From positions 1-33,968 of the forward strand of contig JAOZLS010000007.1 in the NCBI GenBank assembly GCA_029934705.1: a DNA stretch of 33,968 bases. The letters run 5' to 3'. The notes beneath the pieces are model-generated. The model was not told where the DNA came from and ran no database searches. It worked only from the letters and a program-made list of their open reading frames with translations. This document shows positions 8,346-16,337 of this stretch, piece after piece (position 1 is the stretch's first letter; every line of letters starts with the position of its first letter). Made by a program: the position numbers and the translations under genes. Source of the stretch: Bacteroidales bacterium. GTDB taxonomy: Bacteria; Bacteroidota; Bacteroidia; Bacteroidales; JAADGE01.

Positions 8346-9557
8346 ATGGATAAATGTTCATTTTGCGATAAAACAAGAGAAAACGTTGAAATATTAATTT
8401 CAGGCGTATCTGGTTTTATTTGTAACGAATGTGTAGAAAGAGCACACGAAATAATAGACGAAAATACAGTTAACGAAGGCAAATTCGACCTTGACAGCAT
8501 AAAAGGCTATAAGCCTAAAGAAATAAAAGATTTTCTTGACCAATATGTTATAGGACAAAATTCTGCTAAAAAAATTCTTTCGGTAGCAGTTTATAATCAC
8601 TACAAAAGATTAGGACAAGTAGATGAAAATGATGATGTTGAAATAGAAAAATCAAACATCATTCTTGTAGGCGAAACAGGAACAGGTAAAACCCTACTTG
8701 CCAAAACAATTGCAAAACTACTAGAAGTCCCTTTTACTATTGTTGATGCTACAATTTTAACCGAAGCAGGATATGTTGGCGAAGACGTAGAGAGCTTACT
8801 AAGCAGACTACTACAAGCAGCAGACTATAACGTAGAACTTGCCGAAAAAGGAATTGTTTTTATTGATGAAATAGATAAAATTGCTAGAAAAAGTGATAAC
8901 CCATCAATTACAAGAGATGTTTCAGGAGAAGGCGTACAACAAGGTTTATTAAAGCTTCTTGAAGGTTCTGTTGTAAATGTACCACCAAAAGGAGGACGTA
9001 AACACCCAGACCAAAAAATGATTGCTGTTAATACAAAAGATATTTTATTTATTGCAGGAGGTGCTTTTGATGGTATTGAGAAAAAAATATCGCAAAGATT
9101 AAATACACAAGTTGTAGGATTTGATAAAAAAAGCAAAGAAAATATTGATAGAAATAATTTCTTACAATATATTGCTCCACAAGATTTAAAATCATTTGGA
9201 CTAATTCCTGAAATAATTGGACGTTTACCTGTATTAACTTTCTTAAACCACCTTGATAAAGAAGCTCTAAGAACAATTCTTACAGAACCCAAAAATTCAA
9301 TAATAAAACAATACACCAAGTTACTTCAAATGGACGGTATAGAACTAACATTTGAAAATGATGCTTTAGATTATATTGTTGAAAAAGCAATTGAATTTAA
9401 AGTTGGTGCTAGAGGATTAAGGTCTATATGTGAGACAATTATGACAGAAGCAATGTATAATTTACCTTCTGAAAACACTAAAGAATTCAATGTAACTCTT
9501 GAATATACAAAAGCAAGACTTGAATTATTAAATGCAAAAAAATTAAGAGTTGCATAA
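8346..9557 (+). CDS. clpX: Clp protease ATP-binding subunit ClpX
   Basis: 403 residues, typical length. An N-terminal C4 zinc-binding domain (Cys4, Cys7, Cys26, Cys29) handles adaptors and substrates. The AAA+ module has Walker A GETGTGKT (109-116), Walker [10 protein letters not shown], the GYVGED pore-1 loop and an RKH-type loop (GGRKHPD), then the C-terminal small domain with sensor-2 GARGLRS. The hexamer unfolds tagged proteins and passes them into ClpP in the cytoplasm. The start is the ATG 8 bp after the lipoprotein stop codon, implying coupled expression. A weak AT-only hairpin (9573-9590) follows the gene and may serve as its end. Confidence 0.97.
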   Translation: MDKCSFCDKTRENVEILISGVSGFICNECVERAHEIIDENTVNEGKFDLDSIKGYKPKEIKDFLDQYVIGQNSAKKILSVAVYNHYKRLGQVDENDDVEIEKSNIILVGETGTGKTLLAKTIAKLLEVPFTIVDATILTEAGYVGEDVESLLSRLLQAADYNVELAEKGIVFIDEIDKIARKSDNPSITRDVSGEGVQQGLLKLLEGSVVNVPPKGGRKHPDQKMIAVNTKDILFIAGGAFDGIEKKISQRLNTQVVGFDKKSKENIDRNNFLQYIAPQDLKSFGLIPEIIGRLPVLTFLNHLDKEALRTILTEPKNSIIKQYTKLLQMDGIELTFENDALDYIVEKAIEFKVGARGLRSICETIMTEAMYNLPSENTKEFNVTLEYTKARLELLNAKKLRVA

Positions 9558-9595
9558 ATAAGATTCTTTAACTATAATTTTACAATTATATTATT

Positions 9596-9735
9596 GAGTC
9601 TGCTCTGAAAACCGGTCAGACGGTTGTATTTACAAAATATGAAAGTCGATTTGTCTTATTTACTGTTAATTAGCAAAGCCGTAAAACCGATTTCTATACA
9701 AATTTCAACTTTTAAGAGTGGTCTCATTATTTAAT
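9596..9735 (+). other. Compositionally distinct intergenic segment upstream of fabD, with a 31-codon ORF
   Basis: The 211-bp gap between clpX and fabD contains a block clearly richer in G and C than the flanking spacer. It has an inverted repeat GTCTG/CAGAC (9598-9602/9617-9621), a second one AACCG/CGGTT (9610-9614/9621-9625), and an open frame from ATG 9639 to TAA 9734 that would encode 31 residues (MKVDLSYLLL...). No RBS evidence is available in this group. It may be a leader RNA, a small RNA, a decayed repeat or a micro-ORF; I cannot choose. Confidence 0.4.
9623..9653 (+). promoter_or_regulatory. fabD: Candidate fabD promoter
   Basis: GTTG (9623-9626) and TCGATTTG (9646-9653) are separated by exactly 19 bp, each with one mismatch to the Bacteroidota TTTG/TAnnTTTG consensus. 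Transcription would start near 9660 and leave a leader of about 110 nt. The -7 box lies inside the 31-codon ORF, so only one of the two readings is likely to be right. Confidence 0.4.
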
Positions 9736-9768
9736 AGCATTAAATATTAACATTAAAAATAATAAATT

Positions 9769-10644
9769 ATGAAAGCTTATGTTTTTCCTGGACAAGGAGC
9801 ACAATTTATAGGAATGGGCAAAGATTTATACGAAAATTCAGATATTGCAAAAGAATTATTCGATAAAGCCAACCAAATACTAGGTTTTAACATTACAGAA
9901 ATTATGTTTAATGGAACAGACGAAGAACTTAGGCAAACCAAAGTTACACAACCTGCTATTTTCTTGCACTCAGCAATTTTAGCAAAAACTTTAGGCGAAG
10001 ACTTTAAACCTGACATGGTTGCAGGACACTCCTTAGGCGAATTTTCAGCACTTGTTGCAAACGGAACTCTTTCTTTTGACGATGGACTAAAATTAGTTTA
10101 TCAAAGAGCAATGGCAATGCAAGAAGCCTGCGAAATAGAACCTTCTACAATGGCAGCAATTATAGGATTAGACGACGATATAGTTGAAAAAGTTTGTACT
10201 GAAATAGACGATATTGTAGTTGCAGCAAACTATAATACTCCAGGGCAAATTGTAATTTCAGGCTCAATACCAGGTATTGATAAAGCCATTGAAAAACTTA
10301 ATGAATTAGGTGCAAGAAGAGCTTTAAAACTTAATGTAGGTGGTGCATTTCACTCACCATTAATGAAACCTGCAGGACAAAAACTTGAAGAAGCAATTAA
10401 TAATACAACATTTAATACTCCGGCTTGCCCTGTTTACCAAAATGTTACAGCAAAACCAGTTACTGATATTGCTGAAATTAAAGAAAACCTAATTAAACAA
10501 CTTACAGCCCCTGTACGCTGGACACAAATAATGCAAAATATGATTGCAGACGGAGCTTCTTCATATACAGAAGTTGGACCAGGTAAAGTTTTACAAGGTT
10601 TAGTAAAGAAAATAGATCGTAAATTTCCAACTTTCAGTGCATAA
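9769..10644 (+). CDS. fabD: Malonyl-CoA:ACP transacylase
   Basis: 291 residues. The N-terminal FPGQGAQ motif, nucleophile Ser88 in GHSLGE, Arg113 in YQRAM and His195 in GGAFHSPLM define the malonyl/acyl transferase fold. It moves the malonyl group from CoA to acyl carrier protein to supply fatty-acid elongation in the cytoplasm. Other fab genes are not adjacent; the neighbours are clpX upstream and a small lipoprotein gene 12 bp downstream, which probably shares its mRNA up to the terminator at 10869. The serine and histidine spacing and total length are normal, so activity is expected. Confidence 0.96.
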   Translation: MKAYVFPGQGAQFIGMGKDLYENSDIAKELFDKANQILGFNITEIMFNGTDEELRQTKVTQPAIFLHSAILAKTLGEDFKPDMVAGHSLGEFSALVANGTLSFDDGLKLVYQRAMAMQEACEIEPSTMAAIIGLDDDIVEKVCTEIDDIVVAANYNTPGQIVISGSIPGIDKAIEKLNELGARRALKLNVGGAFHSPLMKPAGQKLEEAINNTTFNTPACPVYQNVTAKPVTDIAEIKENLIKQLTAPVRWTQIMQNMIADGASSYTEVGPGKVLQGLVKKIDRKFPTFSA

Positions 10645-10656
10645 ATATATATTATT

Positions 10657-10845
10657 ATGAAAAAACTATTAATTATTGCAACAGTACTTATTTTTGCTTC
10701 ATGCGGAAGTTCTCCTTGCGAAAAAAAAGGCTGTAAAGACTTTGAAACTCAAGAAGAAGCTCAAGAAATGTATGAGTCTGACAAAGATTGTTATAAAAAT
10801 TTAGATAAAGACGGCGATGGCAAAGCATGCGAGAGCCTTCCTTAA
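10657..10845 (+). CDS. Small excalibur-like calcium-binding lipoprotein
   Basis: 62 residues. The lipoprotein signal has a lipobox ending FASC (Cys at residue 16). The remaining part reads as an excalibur domain: a conserved Cys-x-x-F opening (GCKDF), TQEEAQEMY, a [10 protein letters not shown] calcium-loop (DxDxDG) and a short LP end, with paired cysteines available for a disulfide. The domain is known from extracellular nucleases and surface proteins, where the acidic loop is thought to bind calcium; its role as a free-standing lipoprotein is unknown. It follows fabD by 12 bp and is closed by a strong terminator. Confidence 0.85.
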   Translation: MKKLLIIATVLIFASCGSSPCEKKGCKDFETQEEAQEMYESDKDCYKNLDKDGDGKACESLP

Positions 10846-10868
10846 AACAACTACCTAAATTGTATAAG

Positions 10869-10906
10869 AAAACATGCTTAAAATACAATTTAAGCATGTT
10901 TTTTAT
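10869..10906 (+). terminator. Rho-independent terminator of the fabD unit
   Basis: A perfect 14-bp stem (10869-10882/10889-10902) containing ACATGCTTAAA/TTTAAGCATGT with a 6-nt loop, its 3' arm ending in TTTTTT. The A-run on the other side could allow bidirectional function. Confidence 0.88.
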
Positions 10907-10954
10907 ATTTAATCAAAAAAAAACATTTTGGGAACGTTTGCATAAAAATTTGAT

Positions 10955-10985
10955 TTTCACATATAAATATAAAGGCTTATATTTG
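10955..10985 (+). promoter_or_regulatory. pfkA: pfkA promoter
   Basis: TATATTTG (10978-10985) is a full match to TAnnTTTG, and TTTC (10955-10958) lies at exactly 19-bp spacing as the -33 element. The start site would be near 10992, leaving a leader of about 115 nt. Confidence 0.65.
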
Positions 10986-10996
10986 TGATATAGTGG

Positions 10997-11007
10997 GTGA
11001 AATTCAC
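10997..11007. promoter_or_regulatory. Palindromic candidate operator at the pfkA start site
   Basis: GTGAA-A-TTCAC is a perfect 11-bp palindrome a few bases downstream of the predicted start of transcription, a position where a bound repressor would block initiation. The binding protein is unknown. Confidence 0.4.
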
Positions 11008-11106
11008 TTTCAAATTATTAACAGCTTTTGTAATAGAAAGCAATAAACATAAGCAAAGAGCTCAAAAAATCATTTAGAGTTTTCTGCTAAATAAAAAACA
11101 TTAAAT

Positions 11107-12201
11107 ATGGCTAGTAAAATTAAAAAAATAGGTCTGCTAACAGCAGGTGGCGATTGCCCAGGACTTAATGCAGTAATAAGAGCAGCAACGAGGGCAGCTC
11201 TTAATAATGGAATAGAAGTTATTGGATACAAATTTGGATACAAAGGGCTTTATCTAAATGATTTTGAAGAACTTACAAAAGCAAGAGTATCAGGAATTCA
11301 ACATTTAGGAGGAACAATACTTTACAGTTCAAATAAAGATAACTTATTTGAATACGATGTAGAAATTGATGGAAAAACGGTGATGAAGGACGTTTCGGAT
11401 GTTGCAATTAAAAATATGAAAAAAGAGAATGTTGACGCTCTTATAATTATTGGTGGCGACGGAACCCTAACTAGTGCAAGAGATTTTGCAAGAAAAGGAG
11501 TTAAAGTTATTGGTGTACCTAAAACTATTGACAATGATTTAGCTGTTACCGATGTAACTTTCGGTTTTAACTCTGCAATAAATGTTGCACGAGATGCTTT
11601 AGACAGATTACACACAACAGCCGAGTCGCATCACCGCATAATGATACTCGAAGTTATGGGACGAAATGCTGGTTGGATAGCATTACACTCTGGAATTGCA
11701 GGCTCTGCAGATGTAATTCTTATTCCTGAAATTCCTTATGATATAAAAAAAATTGCTGCTAGAATAAAAGAACGAGAAAAAAGAGGTAAATTATTTAGTA
11801 TTATAGCTGTTGCTGAAGGTGCTATACCTGTTGGGGGTGATGTTGTTGTAAGCAAAATTGTTAAAGATAGTCCAGATCCTATTAGATTAGGTGGTATTGG
11901 TAACGTTTTAGCTATACAGCTTGAAGATCTTATACAAAAACATGAAGTAAGAGCAACAATTCTAGGACACTTACAAAGAGGAGGCTCTCCAAGTACTTTT
12001 GACCGAATATTAGCTACAAGATATGGTGTTAAAGCAATAGAGTTATTGCTAGACAAACGTTATGGTAACATGGTTACAATTAACGGAGACTCAATGTCTT
12101 ACGAGCACCTTGAAAATATTATTGGAAGACCAAAAAATGTTAATCCTGAAGGCGAACTTGTTAAAACTGCAAGAAGCATAGGTATTACATTTGGAGACTA
12201 A
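11107..12201 (+). CDS. pfkA: 6-phosphofructokinase
   Basis: 364 residues. It phosphorylates fructose 6-phosphate to fructose 1,6-bisphosphate, the committed step of glycolysis. Motifs: GGDCPGLNA (14-22), GGDGT (116-120), PKTIDNDL (138-145, catalytic base Asp142), and MEVMGR-type substrate-binding segment (LEVMGRNAG). The residues that track phosphoryl-donor preference are Gly119 (like ATP enzymes) and Lys139 (where classical ATP-PFKs have Gly and PPi enzymes have Lys). This Gly/Lys pair is typical of the mixed 'group III' type, so ATP use is likely but not proven. It has its own promoter and terminator and is not in an operon. Confidence 0.95.
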   Translation: MASKIKKIGLLTAGGDCPGLNAVIRAATRAALNNGIEVIGYKFGYKGLYLNDFEELTKARVSGIQHLGGTILYSSNKDNLFEYDVEIDGKTVMKDVSDVAIKNMKKENVDALIIIGGDGTLTSARDFARKGVKVIGVPKTIDNDLAVTDVTFGFNSAINVARDALDRLHTTAESHHRIMILEVMGRNAGWIALHSGIAGSADVILIPEIPYDIKKIAARIKEREKRGKLFSIIAVAEGAIPVGGDVVVSKIVKDSPDPIRLGGIGNVLAIQLEDLIQKHEVRATILGHLQRGGSPSTFDRILATRYGVKAIELLLDKRYGNMVTINGDSMSYEHLENIIGRPKNVNPEGELVKTARSIGITFGD

Positions 12202-12225
12202 AATAATATTTAATAAATAAAAAAG

Positions 12226-12250
12226 AAGCTGATTTTCGAATCAGCTTTTT
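12226..12250. terminator. Bidirectional terminator between pfkA and the small membrane protein gene
   Basis: A 9-bp stem AAGCTGATT/AATCAGCTT with a TTCG tetraloop is followed by T-rich sequence on the plus strand and preceded by A-rich sequence, which gives a T tail on the minus strand. It sits between two converging genes and can serve both. Confidence 0.85.
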
Positions 12251-12295
12251 TTATGTTATAAATTTAAGGCATGCAATTTTCTCGTTTTTATCAAA

Positions 12296-12583
12296 TTACT
12301 TATTTACTAAATAATTACTAATAATTGCAACACCTGCTGCAAAAAACAAAGCATATAAGAGAATAGTAAGTCTATTATATATAGATATGTACAATAAAAA
12401 TTTGGAATCTGTTTCTTTCTTTTTTGATAATTGAGAAATAAACTCAGATGAATATGCTGACATTAGTATTTCATATAAATAAACATCCTCCCCTCTCCTT
12501 TTTACATAAGTAAAAAGATAAGCTCTTATATAAAATGTAATAAATATAATAAACATTAACACTCCAATAAGTAAATCACTCAT
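12296..12583 (-). CDS. Small two-TM membrane protein, function unknown
   Basis: 95 residues. A membrane segment covers about residues 4-24 and another about 70-90, with a charged loop of about 45 residues between (KRRGEDVYLYE ... SKKKETDSK). Both ends would be on the same side of the membrane. I recognise no family. The gene has an ATG start and a shared terminator at its end. No good TAnnTTTG promoter is visible upstream, so expression is uncertain. It lies alone between pfkA and pckA on the opposite strand. Two regular hydrophobic segments and a plausible terminator favour a real gene over a chance ORF. Confidence 0.6.
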   Translation of the reverse strand: MSDLLIGVLMFIIFITFYIRAYLFTYVKRRGEDVYLYEILMSAYSSEFISQLSKKKETDSKFLLYISIYNRLTILLYALFFAAGVAIISNYLVNK

Positions 12584-12961
12584 ATTTTAAATTTTATATA
12601 AAAAGCCGTTAACTAATTTGTATATAAATAACATTAATTTTTTGCGAGTATATTGTAAATCTATTGGCAATATTCATGTGTATAATACCAACAAATTTTC
12701 CATATTAAACCGCAATTTAACAAAATAACTATACTATTTAGCTCTACAAAACCATTTTTTTTGTATAATATAATTTTTCAGTAAAACTCGTTGACTAAAA
12801 TTTTCATCAAAAAAGATAAACATTAAAGCTCCTAACTGTTAGTATAATACACAAAACATTAAATGTTTAACAACAGTTTTTAAATAGAAGATTATTTTAT
12901 CCGCTGTTTTTTTTTAGTTTTGTATATCTATATTAATGTAAATATGTAAATTTAAAACAGT
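12584..12961. promoter_or_regulatory. 378-bp gene-free control region upstream of pckA
   Basis: No gene is seen on either strand. A TAGTTTTG box (12915-12922) matches the -7 consensus TAnnTTTG about 40 bp before the pckA ATG; the -33 element is poor. Upstream lie two palindromes: AAACATT-A-AATGTTT (12854-12868) and CTAAC-T-GTTAG (12832-12842). A poor -33 with upstream palindromes fits an activator-dependent promoter, which would suit a gluconeogenic gene. The stretch near the small membrane gene (12584-12700) shows nothing definite. Confidence 0.5.
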
Positions 12962-14581
12962 ATGAAAAAATTAGATTTATCAAAGTATGGTATAGCAAAT
13001 GTGGAAGAAATCTTCCATAACTTATCTTACGATGAACTTTTTAAGCATGTAACTAATCCTAAATTAGAAGGATACGAAAGAGGATATCTTACAGATTCTG
13101 GAGCAGTTACTGTAGATACAGGGATTTTTACAGGAAGATCTCCTAAAGATAAATTTATTGTAAAAGAAGAAACTTCTGAAAACAATATTTGGTGGAAGAA
13201 CGAACACAGACCTGCTTCTGACAATAAACCTATTACGGAAGAAGTTTGGGACGAGTTATTAGAAAGAAGTGCGAATCAACTAACTGGCAAGAAATTATAT
13301 GTTCAAGACGGTTATGCTGGTGCAAACGAAAATACAAGATTAAAAATAAGAGTTATTACAGAAGTAGCTTGGATGGCACATTTTGTAAAAAACATGTTTA
13401 TTCGTCCTACGGATGAAGAACTTGAGACATTTGAACCTGATTATGTAATGCTTAACGCATCAAAAACAAGTAATCCTAACTGGGAAAAGCACAATATGCA
13501 CAGTGAAGTATATGCAGCTTTTAACCTTAAAAAGAAGATGGCTTGCGTTGGAGGAACTTGGTATGGTGGCGAAATCAAAAAAGGTTTTTTCTCAATAATG
13601 AATTATTTATTACCTCTACAAGGAATTGCTGCAATGCACTGTTCAGCTAATGTTGGCGAAAAAGGTGATGTTGCGATTTTCTTTGGTCTATCAGGAACAG
13701 GTAAAACTACTCTTTCGGCAGATCCAAACAGAGCTCTTATTGGAGACGATGAGCATGGATGGGACGACGAAGGAATTTTCAACTTTGAAGGTGGTTGCTA
13801 TGCAAAAACAATTGACCTTGATGCTGAAAAAGAGCCAGATATTTATGGTGCAATTCGTAGAGATGCTCTTTTAGAAAATGTTGGTTTTGATAAAGACTAT
13901 AAAATTGATTTTGCTGATGTTTCAAAAACTAAAAACACCAGAGTTTCATATCCAATATATCACATAGATAATATTGTAAAGCCAGTTTCAAAAGCAGGAC
14001 ATGCTAAAAAAGTAATTTTCTTAACTGCTGATGCTTTTGGCGTTTTACCTCCAGTATCAAAATTAACTCCCGACCAAGTAAAGTATCACTTTATTAGTGG
14101 TTATACTGCAAAAGTTGCAGGAACTGAAAGAGGAATTACTGAACCTGTACCTTCATTCTCTGCTTGTTTTGGTGCAGCGTTTTTATTACTTGACCCTGCA
14201 AAATATGCTGAAGAATTAATTCGCAAAATGGAAATGAACAATGCAACTGCATATCTTGTTAACACAGGATGGATTGGTGGTGCTCCAGGTGTTGGTAAAC
14301 GTATTGATTTACCTTCAACTCGTAACATCATAAATGCAATTCTTGATGGTTCGCTTGACAATGCTGAGTTTGATAATATGCCAGTATTTAACCTTGCTAT
14401 TCCAAAAGCAGTAAATAATGTTGATCCAAAATTACTTAATCCTAGAGGACTTTGGAAAGATGCTGAAAAATGGGATGCAACTGCAAAAAAATTAGGACAA
14501 ATGTTTATTGACAACTTCAAATTCTTTACAGACAATGATGATGTTGCTAAACTTGTTGATACAGCAGGACCTCAATTATAA
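12962..14581 (+). CDS. pckA: Phosphoenolpyruvate carboxykinase (ATP)
   Basis: 539 residues, the length of ATP-type enzymes. It interconverts oxaloacetate + ATP and phosphoenolpyruvate + CO2 + ADP; in Bacteroidota it often works toward oxaloacetate during fermentation as well as in gluconeogenesis. Motifs: substrate-binding TGRSPKDKF (about 59-67), [11 protein letters not shown], the P-loop GLSGTGKT (242-249), the metal/nucleotide segment LIGDDEHGW, and the adenine-binding C-terminal region. It is monocistronic with a strong terminator just after the stop. Codon use is regular and the length is complete. Confidence 0.97.
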   Translation: MKKLDLSKYGIANVEEIFHNLSYDELFKHVTNPKLEGYERGYLTDSGAVTVDTGIFTGRSPKDKFIVKEETSENNIWWKNEHRPASDNKPITEEVWDELLERSANQLTGKKLYVQDGYAGANENTRLKIRVITEVAWMAHFVKNMFIRPTDEELETFEPDYVMLNASKTSNPNWEKHNMHSEVYAAFNLKKKMACVGGTWYGGEIKKGFFSIMNYLLPLQGIAAMHCSANVGEKGDVAIFFGLSGTGKTTLSADPNRALIGDDEHGWDDEGIFNFEGGCYAKTIDLDAEKEPDIYGAIRRDALLENVGFDKDYKIDFADVSKTKNTRVSYPIYHIDNIVKPVSKAGHAKKVIFLTADAFGVLPPVSKLTPDQVKYHFISGYTAKVAGTERGITEPVPSFSACFGAAFLLLDPAKYAEELIRKMEMNNATAYLVNTGWIGGAPGVGKRIDLPSTRNIINAILDGSLDNAEFDNMPVFNLAIPKAVNNVDPKLLNPRGLWKDAEKWDATAKKLGQMFIDNFKFFTDNDDVAKLVDTAGPQL

Positions 14582-14600
14582 TACAAATTTATAAATACCT

Positions 14601-14633
14601 AAAAAAGGCTACCATTAGGTAGCCTTTTTTTTT
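14601..14633 (+). terminator. Rho-independent terminator of pckA
   Basis: A 13-bp stem with GC core GGCTACC/GGTAGCC (14607-14613/14618-14624), an ATTA loop, and flanking A-run and T-run. The A-run makes it potentially functional for the converging ftsZ transcript too. Confidence 0.92.
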
Positions 14634-14723
14634 GATGAAACAATAACAAATTATTTGTAGAGATACAATTATAAATATGTAATTGTTTATATTCATCAAA
14701 ATTTGCTCAACACAAAAATATTA

Positions 14724-14799
14724 AAAAAGGGATTTTATGTTTTTCTTTCAAGAAACAAGAACATTTCAAATCAGAGAAAATATATTCTTCACCCTTTTT
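14724..14799 (-). terminator. Possible end of the dcw transcript, long-range hairpin after ftsZ
   Basis: An outer 8-bp stem AAAAAGGG/CCCTTTTT (14724-14731/14792-14799) encloses an inner imperfect 12-bp hairpin near 14739-14764. On the minus strand the 3' outer arm ends in a T-run. The loop is large, so this is only a candidate; the pckA terminator may be the real stop in both directions. Confidence 0.35.
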
Positions 14800-14807
14800 A
14801 TACTTTA

Positions 14808-16295
14808 TTAATCAGGTTTTTCGTGTAAAAACCTATTATTTTCGCCTAAAAACACATCATTGTTCCGTGTTGACATAGTATATTTAGACATATTTTCAGT
14901 ATCATAATCTTTATCTAAATCAATATCAACATTCTTTCTTTTGTATGCAGGTTCGTCTTCTAATTCTTCAATATGACTTTTATAATTACGAATTTTATGT
15001 GGAGGATTGCTATTATTATAAGAAGGCTCAGACTCTTGAACAGTAGTTTTAACAGACACATCAATTTGTGAATCAGTATTTAAACTATTATCTGGACCAT
15101 TTTTATTATTAGAATTATAACCTATAAAAGTTTCTTCTTCAGAAAATGCTACACTATCATCAAGAGTTACAATTTTAACTTTAGGTTTTGATTCATCGTT
15201 AGTAGTTTCTACCTCAAAACGAATATCTTCATTTATAGGTGTAGGTTCTTCTTTTTCAAGGGGTACAGTTTTACTTTCTTTAGTTTTTCCTTCGTCTGCT
15301 CTTAAATAAATTTCATTAATATCTTGAGTTTTAAAACCTGTAGCAATAACAGTAACAGCTACCGATTCTTCTAATGTTTCGTCAATAGAACTACCCCAAA
15401 TAAGGTCAGCAATATTTCCTGTTGCAGCTTGAACATACTCATTAATAATTGAAATTTCATCCATGGTTACTTCCTTAGTTCCCGATGAAATATTTAAAAG
15501 AATATCTCCAGCTCCTTCAATATCATTATTATCTAAAAGCGGTGAACTTAGTGCGGCCTTAACTGCTTCTTCGGCTCTATTATCGCCAGTAGCAACACCA
15601 GTTCCCATTAGAGCTATTCCACTATCTTTCATAACAGTTTTTACATCTGCAAAATCGACGTTTACATGCCCTTTTTTAGTAATAATTTCAGCAATCCCTT
15701 TGGCTGCGACAGTTAAAACCTCATCTGCCATAGCAAGAGCTTTTCGTGCTTCAAAGTTACCGTATATTTCTCTTAACTTTTCATTATTAATAATAAGCAA
15801 TGAGTCAACATGCTTGCTCATTTCTTGTATTCCATCAATTGCTTGATTGAGTCTTTTTTTCCCTTCGTACCTAAAAGGAAGCGTAACAATACCTACAGTT
15901 AAAATACCCAAATCTTTGGAAGCCTGAGCAATAACTGGTGCTGCACCAGTACCTGTTCCTCCGCCCATTCCGGCTGTTATGAAAATCATTCGAGTCTCCT
16001 CTCCTATTTCCTTTTTTACAATTTCAATACTTTCTATAGCAGCCTCTTTACCTTTTTCTGGCTGATTACCAGCACCTAAGCCTTCAGTCAATGTTGCTCC
16101 TAACTGAACTTTAATAGGCACAGGACTATCTTGAAGTGCTTGTGCATCGGTATTTGTAACAATAAAATCAACTCCTGTTATACCTTGTTTATACATGTGA
16201 TTTACGGCATTACTACCACCACCACCTACTCCAAGTACTTTAATTATTGCTGATACATTTACAGGCATCTGAAAATCCAATAAATCCCCTTCCAT
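14808..16295 (-). CDS. ftsZ: Cell division protein FtsZ
   Basis: 495 residues from the ATG at 16295 (MEGDLLDFQ); the frame also allows a GTG at 16322, nine codons earlier, which is less likely. This is the tubulin-like GTPase that forms the Z ring at midcell. Motifs: VGGGGSNAV, the GTP-binding signature GGGTGTG (111-117) and the T7 loop NVDFADVK. A variable acidic linker of about 160 residues leads to a C-terminal peptide NNRFLHEKPD of the Bacteroidota kind, which binds FtsA and other partners. It is the last gene of the dcw cluster, 42 bp after ftsA, and is transcribed with ftsQ and ftsA. Confidence 0.97.
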   Translation of the reverse strand: MEGDLLDFQMPVNVSAIIKVLGVGGGGSNAVNHMYKQGITGVDFIVTNTDAQALQDSPVPIKVQLGATLTEGLGAGNQPEKGKEAAIESIEIVKKEIGEETRMIFITAGMGGGTGTGAAPVIAQASKDLGILTVGIVTLPFRYEGKKRLNQAIDGIQEMSKHVDSLLIINNEKLREIYGNFEARKALAMADEVLTVAAKGIAEIITKKGHVNVDFADVKTVMKDSGIALMGTGVATGDNRAEEAVKAALSSPLLDNNDIEGAGDILLNISSGTKEVTMDEISIINEYVQAATGNIADLIWGSSIDETLEESVAVTVIATGFKTQDINEIYLRADEGKTKESKTVPLEKEEPTPINEDIRFEVETTNDESKPKVKIVTLDDSVAFSEEETFIGYNSNNKNGPDNSLNTDSQIDVSVKTTVQESEPSYNNSNPPHKIRNYKSHIEELEDEPAYKRKNVDIDLDKDYDTENMSKYTMSTRNNDVFLGENNRFLHEKPD

Positions 16296-16337
16296 AATTT
16301 CTAATTTTTTATTTATTTTCACTTTAAATTAACAAAG

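Noticed and set aside
8825-9319. 164-codon open frame antisense to clpX
   Set aside because: Lies wholly inside the AAA+ domain of clpX and resembles no protein.
15463-15846. 127-codon open frame antisense to ftsZ
   Set aside because: Shadow of the conserved FtsZ GTPase region; composition is explained by the coding strand.
16296-16322. GTG start nine codons upstream for ftsZ
   Set aside because: The ATG at 16295 gives an N-terminus more like that of other Bacteroidota FtsZ; GTG is possible but less likely.
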